The notes: a model not told the origin generated them from the sequence alone. A DNA stretch of 64,000 nt from Nocardia vinacea NBRC 16497 (GCF_000308835.1 NZ_BAGN01000122.1:1-64000); one strand, 5' to 3'. Positions 26,559 to 35,896 are shown, counted from the stretch's first letter. Numbers and translations: made by a program.

Positions 26559-27370
26559 AGAAACATGGTCATCGACCGATGATCGAAAAACCGGCCTACA
26601 TGCTCGAGTCTGTCGACAACGCATTGCGACTCGTGCAATTACTGCGCGACGTGGGCGCCGTGCGATTGAGCGAGGCCGCTACCGAATTGGGTGTCGCGCC
26701 ATCGACCGCCCACCGACTGTTCGCCATGCTGTTGTACCGAGGGTTCGCTGTACAGGACGAAAACCGGCGGTATCACCCTGGGCCCGCCATGGGCGCCGGT
26801 CCGGCGCGACGTGGCTGGACACGGGAGTTCACCGAACGATCGCGCCCGCATATGGAAGCGCTCGCCAGCCGCTGCGGGGAAACGGTGAACCTGGTGATTC
26901 GGGTAGGTACACAGGTGCGATTCCTGCTGTCCTGCGAATCGAACGAGATGCTGCGCGTCGGCGATCGGCAAGGACAAGTCCTGGATGCCGAGCGCACGGC
27001 AGGAGGCAAAATCCTGCTTGCCGAGCTGCGCAAGGACGTGCTTGCCCAGCTGTACCTGCGGCCTGACGACTGGAGCGAGGCCGACTCCGTGCCGGGGGAC
27101 CGGACCATGTCAGCCGAGCAATTCGACGCCTTCACTCGCGAGCTGGCAGGCTGCCGAACGGCCGGATTCGCGATCAATCTGCAGCAGACCGAGGTCGGCA
27201 TCGCCGCGTTCGGGATGATTGTTCGCAATCACGCGGGGGACGCGCTCGGTGCCATCTCCGTCGCCATCCCGGTACTGCGTTACCAAAACCGTCTGCGTGG
27301 ACCCCTTATCGCACAGATGCAGAGCACGGTTCGCAGTATTGAGGCCGATATCGCCGACATCGAATTCTGA
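26555..27370 (+). CDS. IclR-family regulator (gentisate region)
   Basis: This 271-residue regulator has its winged HTH at about residues 15-75 ([16 protein letters not shown], then [15 protein letters not shown]), followed by the IclR effector domain. ATG 26555 or ATG 26579 could be the start; neither has a good ribosome site, so a leaderless message is possible. It is divergent from 3-hydroxybenzoate 6-hydroxylase and 113 bp upstream of gentisate dioxygenase. It probably controls both halves of the pathway in response to 3-hydroxybenzoate or gentisate (inference). Confidence 0.85.
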   Translation: MQKHGHRPMIEKPAYMLESVDNALRLVQLLRDVGAVRLSEAATELGVAPSTAHRLFAMLLYRGFAVQDENRRYHPGPAMGAGPARRGWTREFTERSRPHMEALASRCGETVNLVIRVGTQVRFLLSCESNEMLRVGDRQGQVLDAERTAGGKILLAELRKDVLAQLYLRPDDWSEADSVPGDRTMSAEQFDAFTRELAGCRTAGFAINLQQTEVGIAAFGMIVRNHAGDALGAISVAIPVLRYQNRLRGPLIAQMQSTVRSIEADIADIEF

Positions 27371-27483
27371 GAACTTTCTGGAGAGCGGAATGAACTGCCG
27401 AATGCGTTGCCCGCGCCGATAGCGTGACCACGGGGGGCGTATTTCGCGGCTACCGCCGCTCGATGGCAAGGAGTTCTTCAGAC

Positions 27484-28566
27484 ATGACCTCGCCCGAGCA
27501 GTCCACGGACTGGAAGGATCTGGAACTCGAACGGCTGTATCTGGATTTCGCGGAGGAGCACCTCAACCCACTGTGGACGCAGCTCGGCGACCTGATGCCG
27601 ATGACGCCGACCTCAAAGGCGATGCCCTTCGTCTGGCGCTGGTCCAGGCTTTACCCATTGGCGGCCCGGGCTGGTGACCTGGTACCCGTCGGCCGAGGCG
27701 GGGAGCGACGCGCGATCGCGCTGGCCAACCCGGGCCTCGGCGGCCTCCCTTACGTGACCCCCACATTATGGGCGGCGATCCAGTACCTGGGGCCGAAAGA
27801 AGTCGCACCCGAACATCGCCACAGTCAGAACGCATTTCGATTCGTCGTCGAGGGTGAAGGCGTCTGGACCGTCGTCAACGGTGATCCGGTCGCAATGCGC
27901 CGCGGCGACTTCCTGCTGACTCCGGGCTGGCATTTCCACGGTCATCACAATGAAACCGATCAGCCGATGGCTTGGCTCGATGGTCTCGACATCCCGTTCG
28001 CTCGCTATGTGGACAGCGGTTTCTTCGAATTCGGCTCGGATGCGGTGACCGATGACTCCACACCCGATGTTTCGCGGTCCGAGCGGCTCTGGTCGCACCC
28101 GGGCCTGCGTCCGCTGGTGGGTTTGGACGAAACCGCTAGTTCGCCCATTGCCGCGTATCGCTGGGAGTACACCGACCGGGCTCTTGCCGAACAGTTCGAG
28201 CTCGAAGACGAAGGATATCCGGCGACCATCGAGCCCGGCCATGCCGCGGTTCGCTATACCAACCCGACGACCGGTGGTGACGTCATGCCGACTATTCGCG
28301 CCGAGTTCCATCGACTACGTGAAGGCACTCGGACTCGGACTCGTCGCGACGTCGGCTCGGCTGTCTATCAGGTTTTCGAAGGCACCGGACGAATCCAGCT
28401 CGGTGCGGACGTCCATACGGTCCACAAAGGCGATCTGGTCACGGTGCCCTCCTGGACTCCACTGTCGATCGAGTCGGAGTCATCCCTGGACCTTTTCGTG
28501 TTCTCGGACGCGCCCATCATGGAGCGTTTGCAGCTCGCCCGTTCGCTAGTCGTCGAAGGAGCATGA
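27484..28566 (+). CDS. Gentisate 1,2-dioxygenase
   Basis: This 360-residue bicupin opens gentisate between the carboxyl- and hydroxyl-bearing carbons to give maleylpyruvate. The N-terminal cupin carries PEHRHSQNAFRFVVEGEG with the His pair, followed by GDFLLTPGWHFHGHHN. The C-terminal cupin is poorer in His. ATG 27484 is chosen because AAGGAG lies 11 bases upstream; the frame is open to 27424. It is first in a gene set dioxygenase-hydrolase-isomerase-DoxX, and its stop is within the hydrolase leader. Confidence 0.93.
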   Translation: MTSPEQSTDWKDLELERLYLDFAEEHLNPLWTQLGDLMPMTPTSKAMPFVWRWSRLYPLAARAGDLVPVGRGGERRAIALANPGLGGLPYVTPTLWAAIQYLGPKEVAPEHRHSQNAFRFVVEGEGVWTVVNGDPVAMRRGDFLLTPGWHFHGHHNETDQPMAWLDGLDIPFARYVDSGFFEFGSDAVTDDSTPDVSRSERLWSHPGLRPLVGLDETASSPIAAYRWEYTDRALAEQFELEDEGYPATIEPGHAAVRYTNPTTGGDVMPTIRAEFHRLREGTRTRTRRDVGSAVYQVFEGTGRIQLGADVHTVHKGDLVTVPSWTPLSIESESSLDLFVFSDAPIMERLQLARSLVVEGA

Positions 28567-28571
28567 CACCT

Positions 28572-29408
28572 ATGAAATTAGCAACTCTGCGGCTGGACGG
28601 AACCACGGTCGCCGCGCGTATCGGTGACGACGGGACAGCCACCGTTATCGCGGGCTTCCCCGACCTGTCGGCCCTGCTCGCCGACCCGGCCTGGAAGACC
28701 ATTGCTGCGGCCGCCGATGGAACGTCCCAGACCGGGCACACCATCGCGCTGGCCGGTGTGGACTACGCGCCGGTGGTGCCGCGGCCGGGCAAGGTCATCT
28801 GTGTCGGCCTCAACTATGCCTCCCATATCGCCGAAATGAAGAGGGAAAAGCCCGAGTACCCCACCCTTTTCGCGAAGTTCGTGGAGTCGCTGACCGGACC
28901 GTACGACGACGTGGTGGTCCCGGCTTACGCCGCTGCGGCGCTGGATTGGGAGGCGGAGCTGGCTGTGGTCATCGGAAAGCAAGCACGGCAGGTTTCCGAG
29001 GACGAGGCAGCGGATTTCATCGCTGGCTACTCGGTCGTCAACGACTACACCATGCGCGACTACCAGTACCGGTCGATGCAATGGGACCAAGGCAAGTGGT
29101 TCGAGAAGACCACCGGATTCGGACCGGTGCTCGACACCGACTACGTCCCGGGGACCCGGATCGAAGCACGTCTGGAAGGCGAATTGATGCAGTCGGCGAC
29201 GACCGATGATCTGGTCTTCGGGCCCGCACGGCTCGTCGCCTATATATCGCAGATCGTGACCTTGCAGCCAGGCGACGTGATCTGCACCGGTACCACCGGC
29301 GGAGTCGGGCACGCCCGGACCCCCGCTCGTTACATCCAGGATGGCCAGACGATCGAAGTCAGCATCGAGGGGCTCGGGTCGGTCCGGAACAAGACCATCA
29401 TCAAATGA
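28572..29408 (+). CDS. Fumarylpyruvate hydrolase (FAH fold)
   Basis: This 278-residue FAH-family enzyme is expected to split fumarylpyruvate into fumarate and pyruvate. VPRPGKVICVGLNYASH opens the domain; the metal site lies around WEAELAVVIGK and VVNDYTMRD; the GTTGGVG loop is near 245. ATG 28572 fits GGAG 11 bases upstream; ATG 28563 would overlap the dioxygenase stop but sits too close to that site. The stop overlaps the isomerase start (ATGA). Its place between dioxygenase and isomerase supports the assignment over other FAH activities. Confidence 0.9.
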   Translation: MKLATLRLDGTTVAARIGDDGTATVIAGFPDLSALLADPAWKTIAAAADGTSQTGHTIALAGVDYAPVVPRPGKVICVGLNYASHIAEMKREKPEYPTLFAKFVESLTGPYDDVVVPAYAAAALDWEAELAVVIGKQARQVSEDEAADFIAGYSVVNDYTMRDYQYRSMQWDQGKWFEKTTGFGPVLDTDYVPGTRIEARLEGELMQSATTDDLVFGPARLVAYISQIVTLQPGDVICTGTTGGVGHARTPARYIQDGQTIEVSIEGLGSVRNKTIIK

Positions 29409-30136
29409 GTACGGAGCAAACGAATTTCGCCGCACTACCGTTGGCGGAGCGACTGTTGATCGCCCATCGCGGCACGGCCTACTTCGCTCGACGTCTCGCC
29501 GAACTCACCGATGACGAGTTGGACGGTGGCACCTTGCTGCCGGGCTGGACCCGGCGCCACCTGGTAGCCCATGTCGGTTACAACGCGGCTGCGCTGTGCC
29601 GGCTATTGGATTGGGCGGCAAGCGGTGTCGAGACGCCGATGTACGAATCCCCGGAACAGCGCAGCCGGGAAATCGAAGAGGGAGCCACACTACCTCCGGC
29701 CGCAATCCGAAACGTGTTCACGCACACTGCCGCTCGCCTCGGCGAGCGCTGGCGGAACCTGCCTGCCAGTGCGTGGGACGCATTCGTTCGGACCGCCCAG
29801 GGTCGAACGGTTCCCGCCTCCGAGACGGCGTGGATGCGCGCTCGTGAGGTGTGGATCCACGCGGTGGACCTCGGCAACGGCGGCCGGTTCGGTGACTTCC
29901 CCGGCAGTGTGCTCGACGGTGTATTGGCCGATGTCGTGGTGTTGTGGCGTGCCCGGGACCGTGGGGCTGGCGTGTGCCTCGGTATCGACGGTCGACCGCC
30001 CATCGAGATCCACGAATCCGAGTCGATCGCGACTCGGGTGTTGGGATCGTCGGCCGCCGTGGCGCGCTGGGCCACCGGCCGCGGAGCCGTGGACGTCGAA
30101 ATCGAAGGCGATCCAGCAGCGCCGACCTGGTTGTGA
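29405..30136 (+). CDS. Mycothiol-dependent maleylpyruvate isomerase
   Basis: This 243-residue enzyme isomerises maleylpyruvate to fumarylpyruvate with mycothiol. The DinB-like N-terminal domain has the zinc ligands His52, Glu148 and His152 (HLVAHVGYN, REVWIHAVDLG), nearly the positions known for the Corynebacterium glutamicum enzyme. The C-terminal third is the SCP-like domain. Presence of a mycothiol enzyme supports an actinobacterial host. It overlaps the hydrolase stop by four bases. Confidence 0.92.
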   Translation: MSTEQTNFAALPLAERLLIAHRGTAYFARRLAELTDDELDGGTLLPGWTRRHLVAHVGYNAAALCRLLDWAASGVETPMYESPEQRSREIEEGATLPPAAIRNVFTHTAARLGERWRNLPASAWDAFVRTAQGRTVPASETAWMRAREVWIHAVDLGNGGRFGDFPGSVLDGVLADVVVLWRARDRGAGVCLGIDGRPPIEIHESESIATRVLGSSAAVARWATGRGAVDVEIEGDPAAPTWL

Positions 30137-30146
30137 GAGGAAACTT

Positions 30147-30524
30147 ATGAACGTCGTTCTTTGGGTAGTTGCGAGTCTGCTCGCAGTGGTATTCGTCGGG
30201 AGCGGACTGACGAAGATCGTTCGATCCAAACAAAAGCTCGCGTCATCGGGGATGGGCTGGGCGGAGGACTTCTCGCCCGGCGCGATCAAGGTGCTCGGCG
30301 TGTTGCAGATCGCCGGTGCGATCGGGCTGATTCTGCCTGCGGCACTGAATATCGCGCCGATTCTGGTGCCCGTCGCCGCGCTCGGGCTGGCCGTCATGAT
30401 GGGCGGTGCCGCGATGGTCCATCGCCGCCGAAACGACGAGCCGAAGATGATTTGGCTGAATATCGTGTTGCTGATATTCGCGGCGCTCGTAGCCTGGGGA
30501 CGCTTCGGCCCGTATGCCTTCTAA
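30147..30524 (+). CDS. DoxX-family small membrane protein
   Basis: This 125-residue protein has four hydrophobic segments (about 3-22, 45-65, 70-90 and 100-120) and the DoxX-like opening FVGSGLTKI. ATG 30147 follows GAGAGG. DoxX relatives occur with redox and catabolic operons; the role here is unknown. Its 3' end overlaps by four bases the 3' end of the convergent transporter gene. Confidence 0.75.
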   Translation: MNVVLWVVASLLAVVFVGSGLTKIVRSKQKLASSGMGWAEDFSPGAIKVLGVLQIAGAIGLILPAALNIAPILVPVAALGLAVMMGGAAMVHRRRNDEPKMIWLNIVLLIFAALVAWGRFGPYAF

Positions 30525-31834
30525 TTCGTCAGCGAAGGCGCGTGCTGGATCTCGTCCCGGCTCGGACGAGCCGGGACCAGTGGGATCAGTAGCGCGGCCA
30601 GTAGGCAAGGTGCGGCGAGAGCGATGAATCTGCCGCTGAAGCCGACGCCCGCGGTGATCAAGGTGCTCAGATACAGCGGACCGACCACCCCGCCGAGGCG
30701 CCCGATGCCCATAGCCAAGCCGAGCCCGGTGGCCCGAACGGATCCGGGGTAGTACGAGCCGATGTAGGTGTTGATCATGGTCTGGTTACCGGTGCTTCCG
30801 ACGCCGATCATCGCCGCCAGGACATAGACCATGGCGATCGGAGGCTGCGCGCAGAGCGCGACCAGCGCGAGCGCGGCCGCGCAGAACGCGCCCGTCACTA
30901 CAGGTTTCGGTCCGAAGCGGTCCGCCAGCGGCGACAAAGCCAGTGGACCGGCCACGGTTCCGATATTCAAGGCAGACAGCACGATCAGCGATGAGCCGAT
31001 TCCGTAGGCGGCCGAGTGCAGCAGTGCCGGAAGCCAGGTGCTCGCGCCGAAACCCACCAGCATGCAGCAGAAGGTGGTCATCCAGAACAGCACAGTCGCG
31101 GGGGTTCTGCCCGCCCCGAACACTGCGCGCGCCCGCTCACGGAGGGAACTCGAACGCACCGAATATGCGGCGCCGGTGTCGATTTCGACGTGTGGGCTTC
31201 CGCGGCGGGCCGCTACGAAGGCAGGGGATTCGGGGAGGAAACCCAGCACGAGCGGCAGTATCACCAGGGTCGGCAGGAACCCGCTGACGCACATGCCGCG
31301 GAATCCGACGTGCGGCACCAGCCATGCCGCCAATAGTCCGGCCACGATTCCGCCGGTGCCCAGTCCGGCGAATCCCAACGCTGTTGTCAGGTTTCGGCGT
31401 CCGGCTGGCGCGAATTCGATCAACATCGCAGTGGCGGTTGGGGTCAGCGCGCCGGCCCCGACGCCGACCGCGAACCGCATGAGCCCGAACAATTCCGGCG
31501 TAGATGCCAGGGCAGAGACGCCGATGGCGACGGAAAACGTGGCGATGGCTCCGATCATGACCTTGCGGCGACCGAAGCGGTCGGCAAGTGCGGCGGTGCT
31601 CAGCGCCCCGACCAGCATGCCCGCAACGCCGAGCGAGGCCATGCTCGATACCTCGTTCGGAGTAAGCGACCATGGCCGGTATTCCAGCAGCGCCGGCACG
31701 ATGCCACCGAACATGGATAGGTCGTAGGTCTCGAGCACGAGCACGAGGAAACAAATCGCTATCACGATCCGGGCCTGTCGACTGAAGGACGCAGCGGGGC
31801 CGGTGGCGAGCAATGGATTAGCCTTGTCGTACAA
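30521..31834 (-). CDS. MFS aromatic-acid/H+ symporter (AAHS-like)
   Basis: This 437-residue protein has about 12 hydrophobic segments. Asp and Glu residues in TM1 (LVLVLETYDLSMFGG) match the AAHS family signature, and ALADRFGRRKVM near residue 88 is the MFS loop motif; a second copy, LADRFGPKPV, lies near 305. AAHS carriers import benzoate, 3-hydroxybenzoate or gentisate. TTG 31834, after GAAATGAG, is the only start that keeps TM1 complete. It faces the gentisate genes and most likely feeds them. Confidence 0.85.
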   Translation of the reverse strand: MYDKANPLLATGPAASFSRQARIVIAICFLVLVLETYDLSMFGGIVPALLEYRPWSLTPNEVSSMASLGVAGMLVGALSTAALADRFGRRKVMIGAIATFSVAIGVSALASTPELFGLMRFAVGVGAGALTPTATAMLIEFAPAGRRNLTTALGFAGLGTGGIVAGLLAAWLVPHVGFRGMCVSGFLPTLVILPLVLGFLPESPAFVAARRGSPHVEIDTGAAYSVRSSSLRERARAVFGAGRTPATVLFWMTTFCCMLVGFGASTWLPALLHSAAYGIGSSLIVLSALNIGTVAGPLALSPLADRFGPKPVVTGAFCAAALALVALCAQPPIAMVYVLAAMIGVGSTGNQTMINTYIGSYYPGSVRATGLGLAMGIGRLGGVVGPLYLSTLITAGVGFSGRFIALAAPCLLAALLIPLVPARPSRDEIQHAPSLTN

Positions 31835-31933
31835 CGAAACTCATTTCAACTACGGCCACGGGGTTACGTGGCGGCACGAAATCAGTACGCGACGGCGAGG
31901 TCGTCGACATCGCCGCGGCGCAACTCGGAACAG

Positions 31934-32485
31934 TTAGGGCTTGGTGGCACGCCGGGGCGGCTGCGCGGTCTCGGGCAGCAGGTCGATGATCAGGCATCGG
32001 CTGTCGGGCGTATCGCTGTGCTCAATGTGATCGAGCGTCAAAGCCGGAACATGAATTCGCATCTCTTGTAGCCACAATTCGGCGATGTCGCCTACTGAGG
32101 CCGACCGTCCGCCGGTGGCTACCAGAGTGCTGGACCACTTCTCTCTCGGCACTGCATCGAGGACGTGCACGAACCGATGAGTTGCCTGTTCGAAGTCTGT
32201 GACGATGACCGCGCCGGGACGTGTGGCCTCGCGGTCGATCTGTGCCGATCGGTCGAGAGCATTCCTCAGTAACGCGTCGGCATCGCTGGACAGGGTCAGC
32301 AGCGTGCCGGACAAGTAGTCGCTGCCCCTGGCGATGTGGGTGGCGAGGTGACCATAGGACCAGCCCGGGTGGCCGCTGTCGGCGGTGAAATCGCAGTCGC
32401 CATCCCAGAGCTGCGCCGCCACCCGGTCGATTCGCTCGAGCTCTTCTCCGATCGCCTCGCGCAGGGTGTGACGGTTCGCAGCCAT
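31934..32485 (-). CDS. DinB/MDMPI-like protein (second isomerase-type)
   Basis: This 183-residue protein has the same metal set as the mycothiol isomerase: His46, His50, Glu141 and His145 (HLATHIARG, WLQEMRIHV). It lacks most of the C-terminal SCP-like domain. It may be a mycothiol-dependent isomerase for another ring-fission product or a thiol transferase. ATG 32485 lies 1 bp after the aldolase stop. It is the last gene of the leftward 31.9-35.8 kb operon. Confidence 0.75.
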   Translation of the reverse strand: MAANRHTLREAIGEELERIDRVAAQLWDGDCDFTADSGHPGWSYGHLATHIARGSDYLSGTLLTLSSDADALLRNALDRSAQIDREATRPGAVIVTDFEQATHRFVHVLDAVPREKWSSTLVATGGRSASVGDIAELWLQEMRIHVPALTLDHIEHSDTPDSRCLIIDLLPETAQPPRRATKP

Positions 32486-32486
32486 G

Positions 32487-33179
32487 TCAGGCCTCGGTGT
32501 CGGCGCGGCGTACCAGATACTCCCAACCGGCGTTGAGCTGAGACTGATTCCAGATCTGTTCGCGCTTGAAGCGGGTCTCCGCCTCATCTGAAGCGGTACG
32601 CACGCCCCCGGCGGCGTCAGCGAGAAGCTGTGTGCGGCAGGCACGTTCGAGCAGTACTGCATACATTACGGCCGTTCCGATGTCGGCGCCCACAGTCACC
32701 GCACCATGGTGGGGCATGAGAATGCCATTGGCGTCGCCGAGCTCCTCCGCCAGGGCGCGGCCGAGATCTTGGGTCGCGATCAGCGCTCCGGTGACGGTGA
32801 ACCGTGGCAGCTGCGGATATGCGAACGGCACGGCATCGTGGGATATCGGCAGCAGATCGCGCTGCAGTGATGAGAAGGCGCTGAGCGCGGGCGCGTGCGT
32901 GTGCACAACAGCACCGATATCGGTTCGCCGGGAGAGGATCTCGGTGTGGATCGGGAATTCCAGATGCCGTTTGCCATTGCCCCACAGCACGTCACCGTCC
33001 GGAGAGACCAGCACTACGCGGTCGGCGTCGATCTCTTCGAAACCGTATCCCGATGCCTTCATCCAGGCGCCTTTGCCGTCGGGGTCGCGGACCGAGGCAT
33101 GACCCCAGACCATGTCGGACAGACCCGCGGCCGCGAGGGCGTGGCTGGCGTGGATGACGTCGGCAACGACACTCATCAT
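32487..33179 (-). CDS. Class II aldolase/adducin-family protein
   Basis: This 230-residue protein shows the zinc set of fuculose-phosphate-type aldolases: Glu74 (LEFPIH), His93, His95 (HTHAPA) and His157 (MPHHG). Relatives also decarboxylate or retro-aldol cleave hydroxy-keto acids from aromatic pathways. ATG 33179 follows GAAAGGG. It lies between the ferredoxin and the second DinB-like gene. A retro-aldol step after ring cleavage fits the context. Confidence 0.82.
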   Translation of the reverse strand: MMSVVADVIHASHALAAAGLSDMVWGHASVRDPDGKGAWMKASGYGFEEIDADRVVLVSPDGDVLWGNGKRHLEFPIHTEILSRRTDIGAVVHTHAPALSAFSSLQRDLLPISHDAVPFAYPQLPRFTVTGALIATQDLGRALAEELGDANGILMPHHGAVTVGADIGTAVMYAVLLERACRTQLLADAAGGVRTASDEAETRFKREQIWNQSQLNAGWEYLVRRADTEA

Positions 33180-33221
33180 TGAAAACCCTTTCTACTATTG
33201 CCTTTTCGAAGCGGCGCCGCG

Positions 33222-33554
33222 CTATCGGTCAGCTTGTGATGCGACCATTGGGGTGTCCACGCCGACGGGGCCGAGTCCCATCGCGCCGCCCGGATCACCC
33301 AGCGCCTCGTCCTGGCCCGGCAGGGGCACCGCAAAGAACGCCGCGTTGTCGTCGCGCCATGTGGGGTCGGTGATGTCCTTGGGCGCCAAGATCGCCGAGA
33401 CCGGGCATTCGGTCAGACATGCTCCGCATTCGATGCATTCGTGCGGGTTGATGTAACGCTTGGTCAAACCCTCGTAGATGCAGTCGACCGGACATGCGTC
33501 AACACAGGAGCCGTCGAGTTCGTTGATGCATTTTTCATCGATTACATACGCCAT
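33222..33554 (-). CDS. 7Fe ferredoxin (FdxA/FdxC type)
   Basis: This 110-residue ferredoxin has Cys9, Cys17, Cys21 and Cys25 followed by Cys40, Cys43, Cys46 and Cys50 (CIECGACLTEC), the pattern of [3Fe-4S][4Fe-4S] actinobacterial ferredoxins. The C-terminal tail of about 50 residues is longer than the plain 58-residue core, as in many actinobacterial relatives. It is 12 bp downstream of a TrxR-like reductase, so the two probably form an electron-transfer pair. No terminal oxygenase is next to it. Confidence 0.9.
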   Translation of the reverse strand: MAYVIDEKCINELDGSCVDACPVDCIYEGLTKRYINPHECIECGACLTECPVSAILAPKDITDPTWRDDNAAFFAVPLPGQDEALGDPGGAMGLGPVGVDTPMVASQADR

Positions 33555-33566
33555 AGGAATGTCCTT

Positions 33567-34556
33567 TCACTGCACCGGTTCAGGCAGTTTGTCGCTGGAG
33601 TGGCCAGGGAACAGTTGCTCGTCCGGATGCAACGCCACCGCGATGTTGTTCACTGCGGTAGCGGCCTCGCCGAATCCCACCGCGATGAGAGCTACCTTCC
33701 CCGGGTAGGTAGTGATGTCACCAGCGGCGTAGATGCCGGGACGGCTGGTGGCCATATCGGTGCCGACAGGGATGTGCTTTCCGAGGAAATCGATTCCCCA
33801 CGAGGTGAGGCCGCCGAGCGATGCTATGTGGCCCAGGGCCGGCACCAGGAGAGTGGCGGAGACCCGTTCGGTGGTGTCGGCGACGCAGTCGTGGATAGTG
33901 ATCGCTTCGAGCGTGGTGTCGCCGTGGACCTGGCTGATCTCACTGTTGATCAGCACGCGGGCCGTGCTGGAGCGCAGGGCGGCGACGGAGCTTTCGTGCG
34001 CGCGAAAGCGCGCGCGGCGGTGCACGATCGTGACCGATCGCGAGTGCGGAACGAGTGCGTTCGCCCAATCCACCGCGCTGTCCCCGCCACCCACGATGAC
34101 CACATCGTGATCCGCATACGAGTGGGGTGCGTCGAGGACGTGCTCTATCCCGGCACCGGTGTAGCCGGCGAGCGCGGGAAGAGGGCGCGGTGTGAAGCGG
34201 CCGATGCCGGCGGTGAGCAGGATGGCTCGGGCGCGGATATCGGCGCCCACAGCTGTGGTGACCACGAACGAGTCGTCGGACTGTTGCTGGAGTTTCAGGC
34301 CCTCTTCGCCGAGAAGGACGGTGGGATCGGCGGTCATGGCCTGCTCGGTAAGGCGGGCGATGAGTTCGCGACCGGTTACCGCTGGGAATCCGGCAATGTC
34401 GTAGATGTTCTTTTCGGGGTACAGCGCCGCGGTCTGTCCCCCGAGGTGCGGAAGACTGTCGATCACGGTGACAGACAGCCCGCGCATGCCCGCGTAGTAG
34501 CAGGCATACAGTCCGGCGGGTCCGGCACCGATGATCAGCAGGTCTGTGACGGGCAT
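33567..34556 (-). CDS. Ferredoxin-NADP reductase, thioredoxin-reductase-like
   Basis: This 329-residue FAD protein has FAD motif IIGAGPAGLYACYY near 8, the GGQ...YPEKNIYD segment typical of TrxR-like ferredoxin reductases, NADPH motif VIVGGGDSAVDWA near 154, and IYAAGDITTYPGK near 278. The redox CxxC of true thioredoxin reductases is absent. It should reduce the adjacent 7Fe ferredoxin. It starts 6 bp after the TAXI gene. Confidence 0.9.
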   Translation of the reverse strand: MPVTDLLIIGAGPAGLYACYYAGMRGLSVTVIDSLPHLGGQTAALYPEKNIYDIAGFPAVTGRELIARLTEQAMTADPTVLLGEEGLKLQQQSDDSFVVTTAVGADIRARAILLTAGIGRFTPRPLPALAGYTGAGIEHVLDAPHSYADHDVVIVGGGDSAVDWANALVPHSRSVTIVHRRARFRAHESSVAALRSSTARVLINSEISQVHGDTTLEAITIHDCVADTTERVSATLLVPALGHIASLGGLTSWGIDFLGKHIPVGTDMATSRPGIYAAGDITTYPGKVALIAVGFGEAATAVNNIAVALHPDEQLFPGHSSDKLPEPVQ

Positions 34557-34562
34557 TCCGGG

Positions 34563-35582
34563 TCAGCTCCAGATGAGGATTTGGCCGTCGCCGGTGTCGC
34601 CGGCCAGGTCGGTGTAGGCGCGGGCTGCGCCTGGGTGTAGGGGGATTGGGGTGTCGGCCATTGCGGTGGGGTCGACGGGGTAGGTGACCGGAGTGTGGTC
34701 TGCCGGGAAGTGGGCGTATTGGACTTCGAGTGCGCGCCGGGTTTTGATCATGCACCAGGTGGCGAGGTAGGCGACGTCGTCGGGGAGGTCGTCGCGGCAC
34801 ACGATGGCGAAGTCGGAGAAGTCCAGCGTGCGCAGTGGCTGTTCCAACCCGGGCAGGTAGCCTGCCTCGATGTGTGCTGTCGGCCATCCGAAGGCGGCGA
34901 ATCCGTCGAATACCTTTGTGCCCCAATCGAGATAGCGCACGGGGCGGGTGTTGGCGACGCGCTGCCACGCGGGCGTCATGATCGCTTCGTGAATGAGGAC
35001 GTTGGCCTCACCAGTGGCGAAGCGATGGATCGCGGGGAACGGGCGCTCCGAGTAGCGGAATTGCGCTCCGCCGACCCGCAATAATTCCGGATCTGCGCCG
35101 GCGAGCCGAAGCCCATGATGAGCCGCCCAGCCGATGAGATTGACACCATCGTCCTGGGAAGTGGCGATGACGAGGCGGTCGGCGATCGAGGCCAGATCTG
35201 CTACCGACTGCACCGGCAGCTCAGCATCGACGGCGACGACGAGCCGATCGCGTTGGCCGATGACGCCCAGCGCTCGGAGATTGGACTGGGCAGACCGGCC
35301 ACCGATCGACACCGCGCCATCGCATACCGCGCGCACGGCGGCGGTCGGCGTGATAACGGCAATGTCGGCCTCGTCGGCTTGGAGGGCGTCGATCTGGTCG
35401 GTTCCACCCCGGCCCGACCAGATAGCGAAGCCGGACCCATCGGGACAGCGATCGCCCATCTCCTGGGCGATCCACCCGCAGATGCGGTGCATGTTGGCCT
35501 GACCCCAATCGCCGCGGAAGTGCAGCTGGACAGGCCGATCCAGGGTGGGCTGCGCGGACTCGGCACTCACTGCTGCGGTCAT
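34563..35582 (-). CDS. TAXI-type substrate-binding protein without signal peptide
   Basis: This 339-residue protein matches the TAXI family of TRAP solute receptors (LQADEADIAVITPTAA, the LIGWAAHHG region, FPAIHRFATGEANVLIHEAIMT described here only in parts). Unlike secreted receptors it starts directly with MTAAVSAESAQP and has no signal peptide or lipobox, and no TRAP membrane subunit lies in the window. It may be a cytoplasmic binding protein or an enzyme built on the same fold. Its ATG overlaps the stop of the small upstream gene. Confidence 0.7.
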   Translation of the reverse strand: MTAAVSAESAQPTLDRPVQLHFRGDWGQANMHRICGWIAQEMGDRCPDGSGFAIWSGRGGTDQIDALQADEADIAVITPTAAVRAVCDGAVSIGGRSAQSNLRALGVIGQRDRLVVAVDAELPVQSVADLASIADRLVIATSQDDGVNLIGWAAHHGLRLAGADPELLRVGGAQFRYSERPFPAIHRFATGEANVLIHEAIMTPAWQRVANTRPVRYLDWGTKVFDGFAAFGWPTAHIEAGYLPGLEQPLRTLDFSDFAIVCRDDLPDDVAYLATWCMIKTRRALEVQYAHFPADHTPVTYPVDPTAMADTPIPLHPGAARAYTDLAGDTGDGQILIWS

Positions 35583-35848
35583 CAGGCGGTGGCCTGCTGC
35601 AGCTGGCCGGCGTCGAATTCGATGTCGATCTCGGTGACCGTATCGACGGGGAAGCCGACGCGTTCGAACTCATCGCGTACCGCAGCCTCACTGTCGGCCT
35701 CGTAGAGCGTGACGATATAGCCGGAGTCGCCGTTGGCGAAGAGGTGGCGGAACGTCGCGTGTACTCCCTTGGCGACTTCCGGGCCGTAGGCCGCGACCTC
35801 TTCCTCGGAGATACCGGGGGCCTGGTGGATGCTCAGAAACAGCGACAT
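35582..35848 (-). CDS. DUF4242/SCO4226-like small protein
   Basis: This 88-residue ferredoxin-like alpha/beta protein opens MSLFLSIHQAPGISEEEV. The family includes a nickel-binding Streptomyces protein, but its task is not established. It is the first gene of the leftward operon (small protein, TAXI, reductase, ferredoxin, aldolase, DinB-like). The promoter must lie in 35849-36139, which holds two dyads. Confidence 0.6.
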   Translation of the reverse strand: MSLFLSIHQAPGISEEEVAAYGPEVAKGVHATFRHLFANGDSGYIVTLYEADSEAAVRDEFERVGFPVDTVTEIDIEFDAGQLQQATA

Positions 35849-35896
35849 TGGTCTTCCTTAGAGATCAGGCAGGGGATTCAGAATGTGTCACATTGA

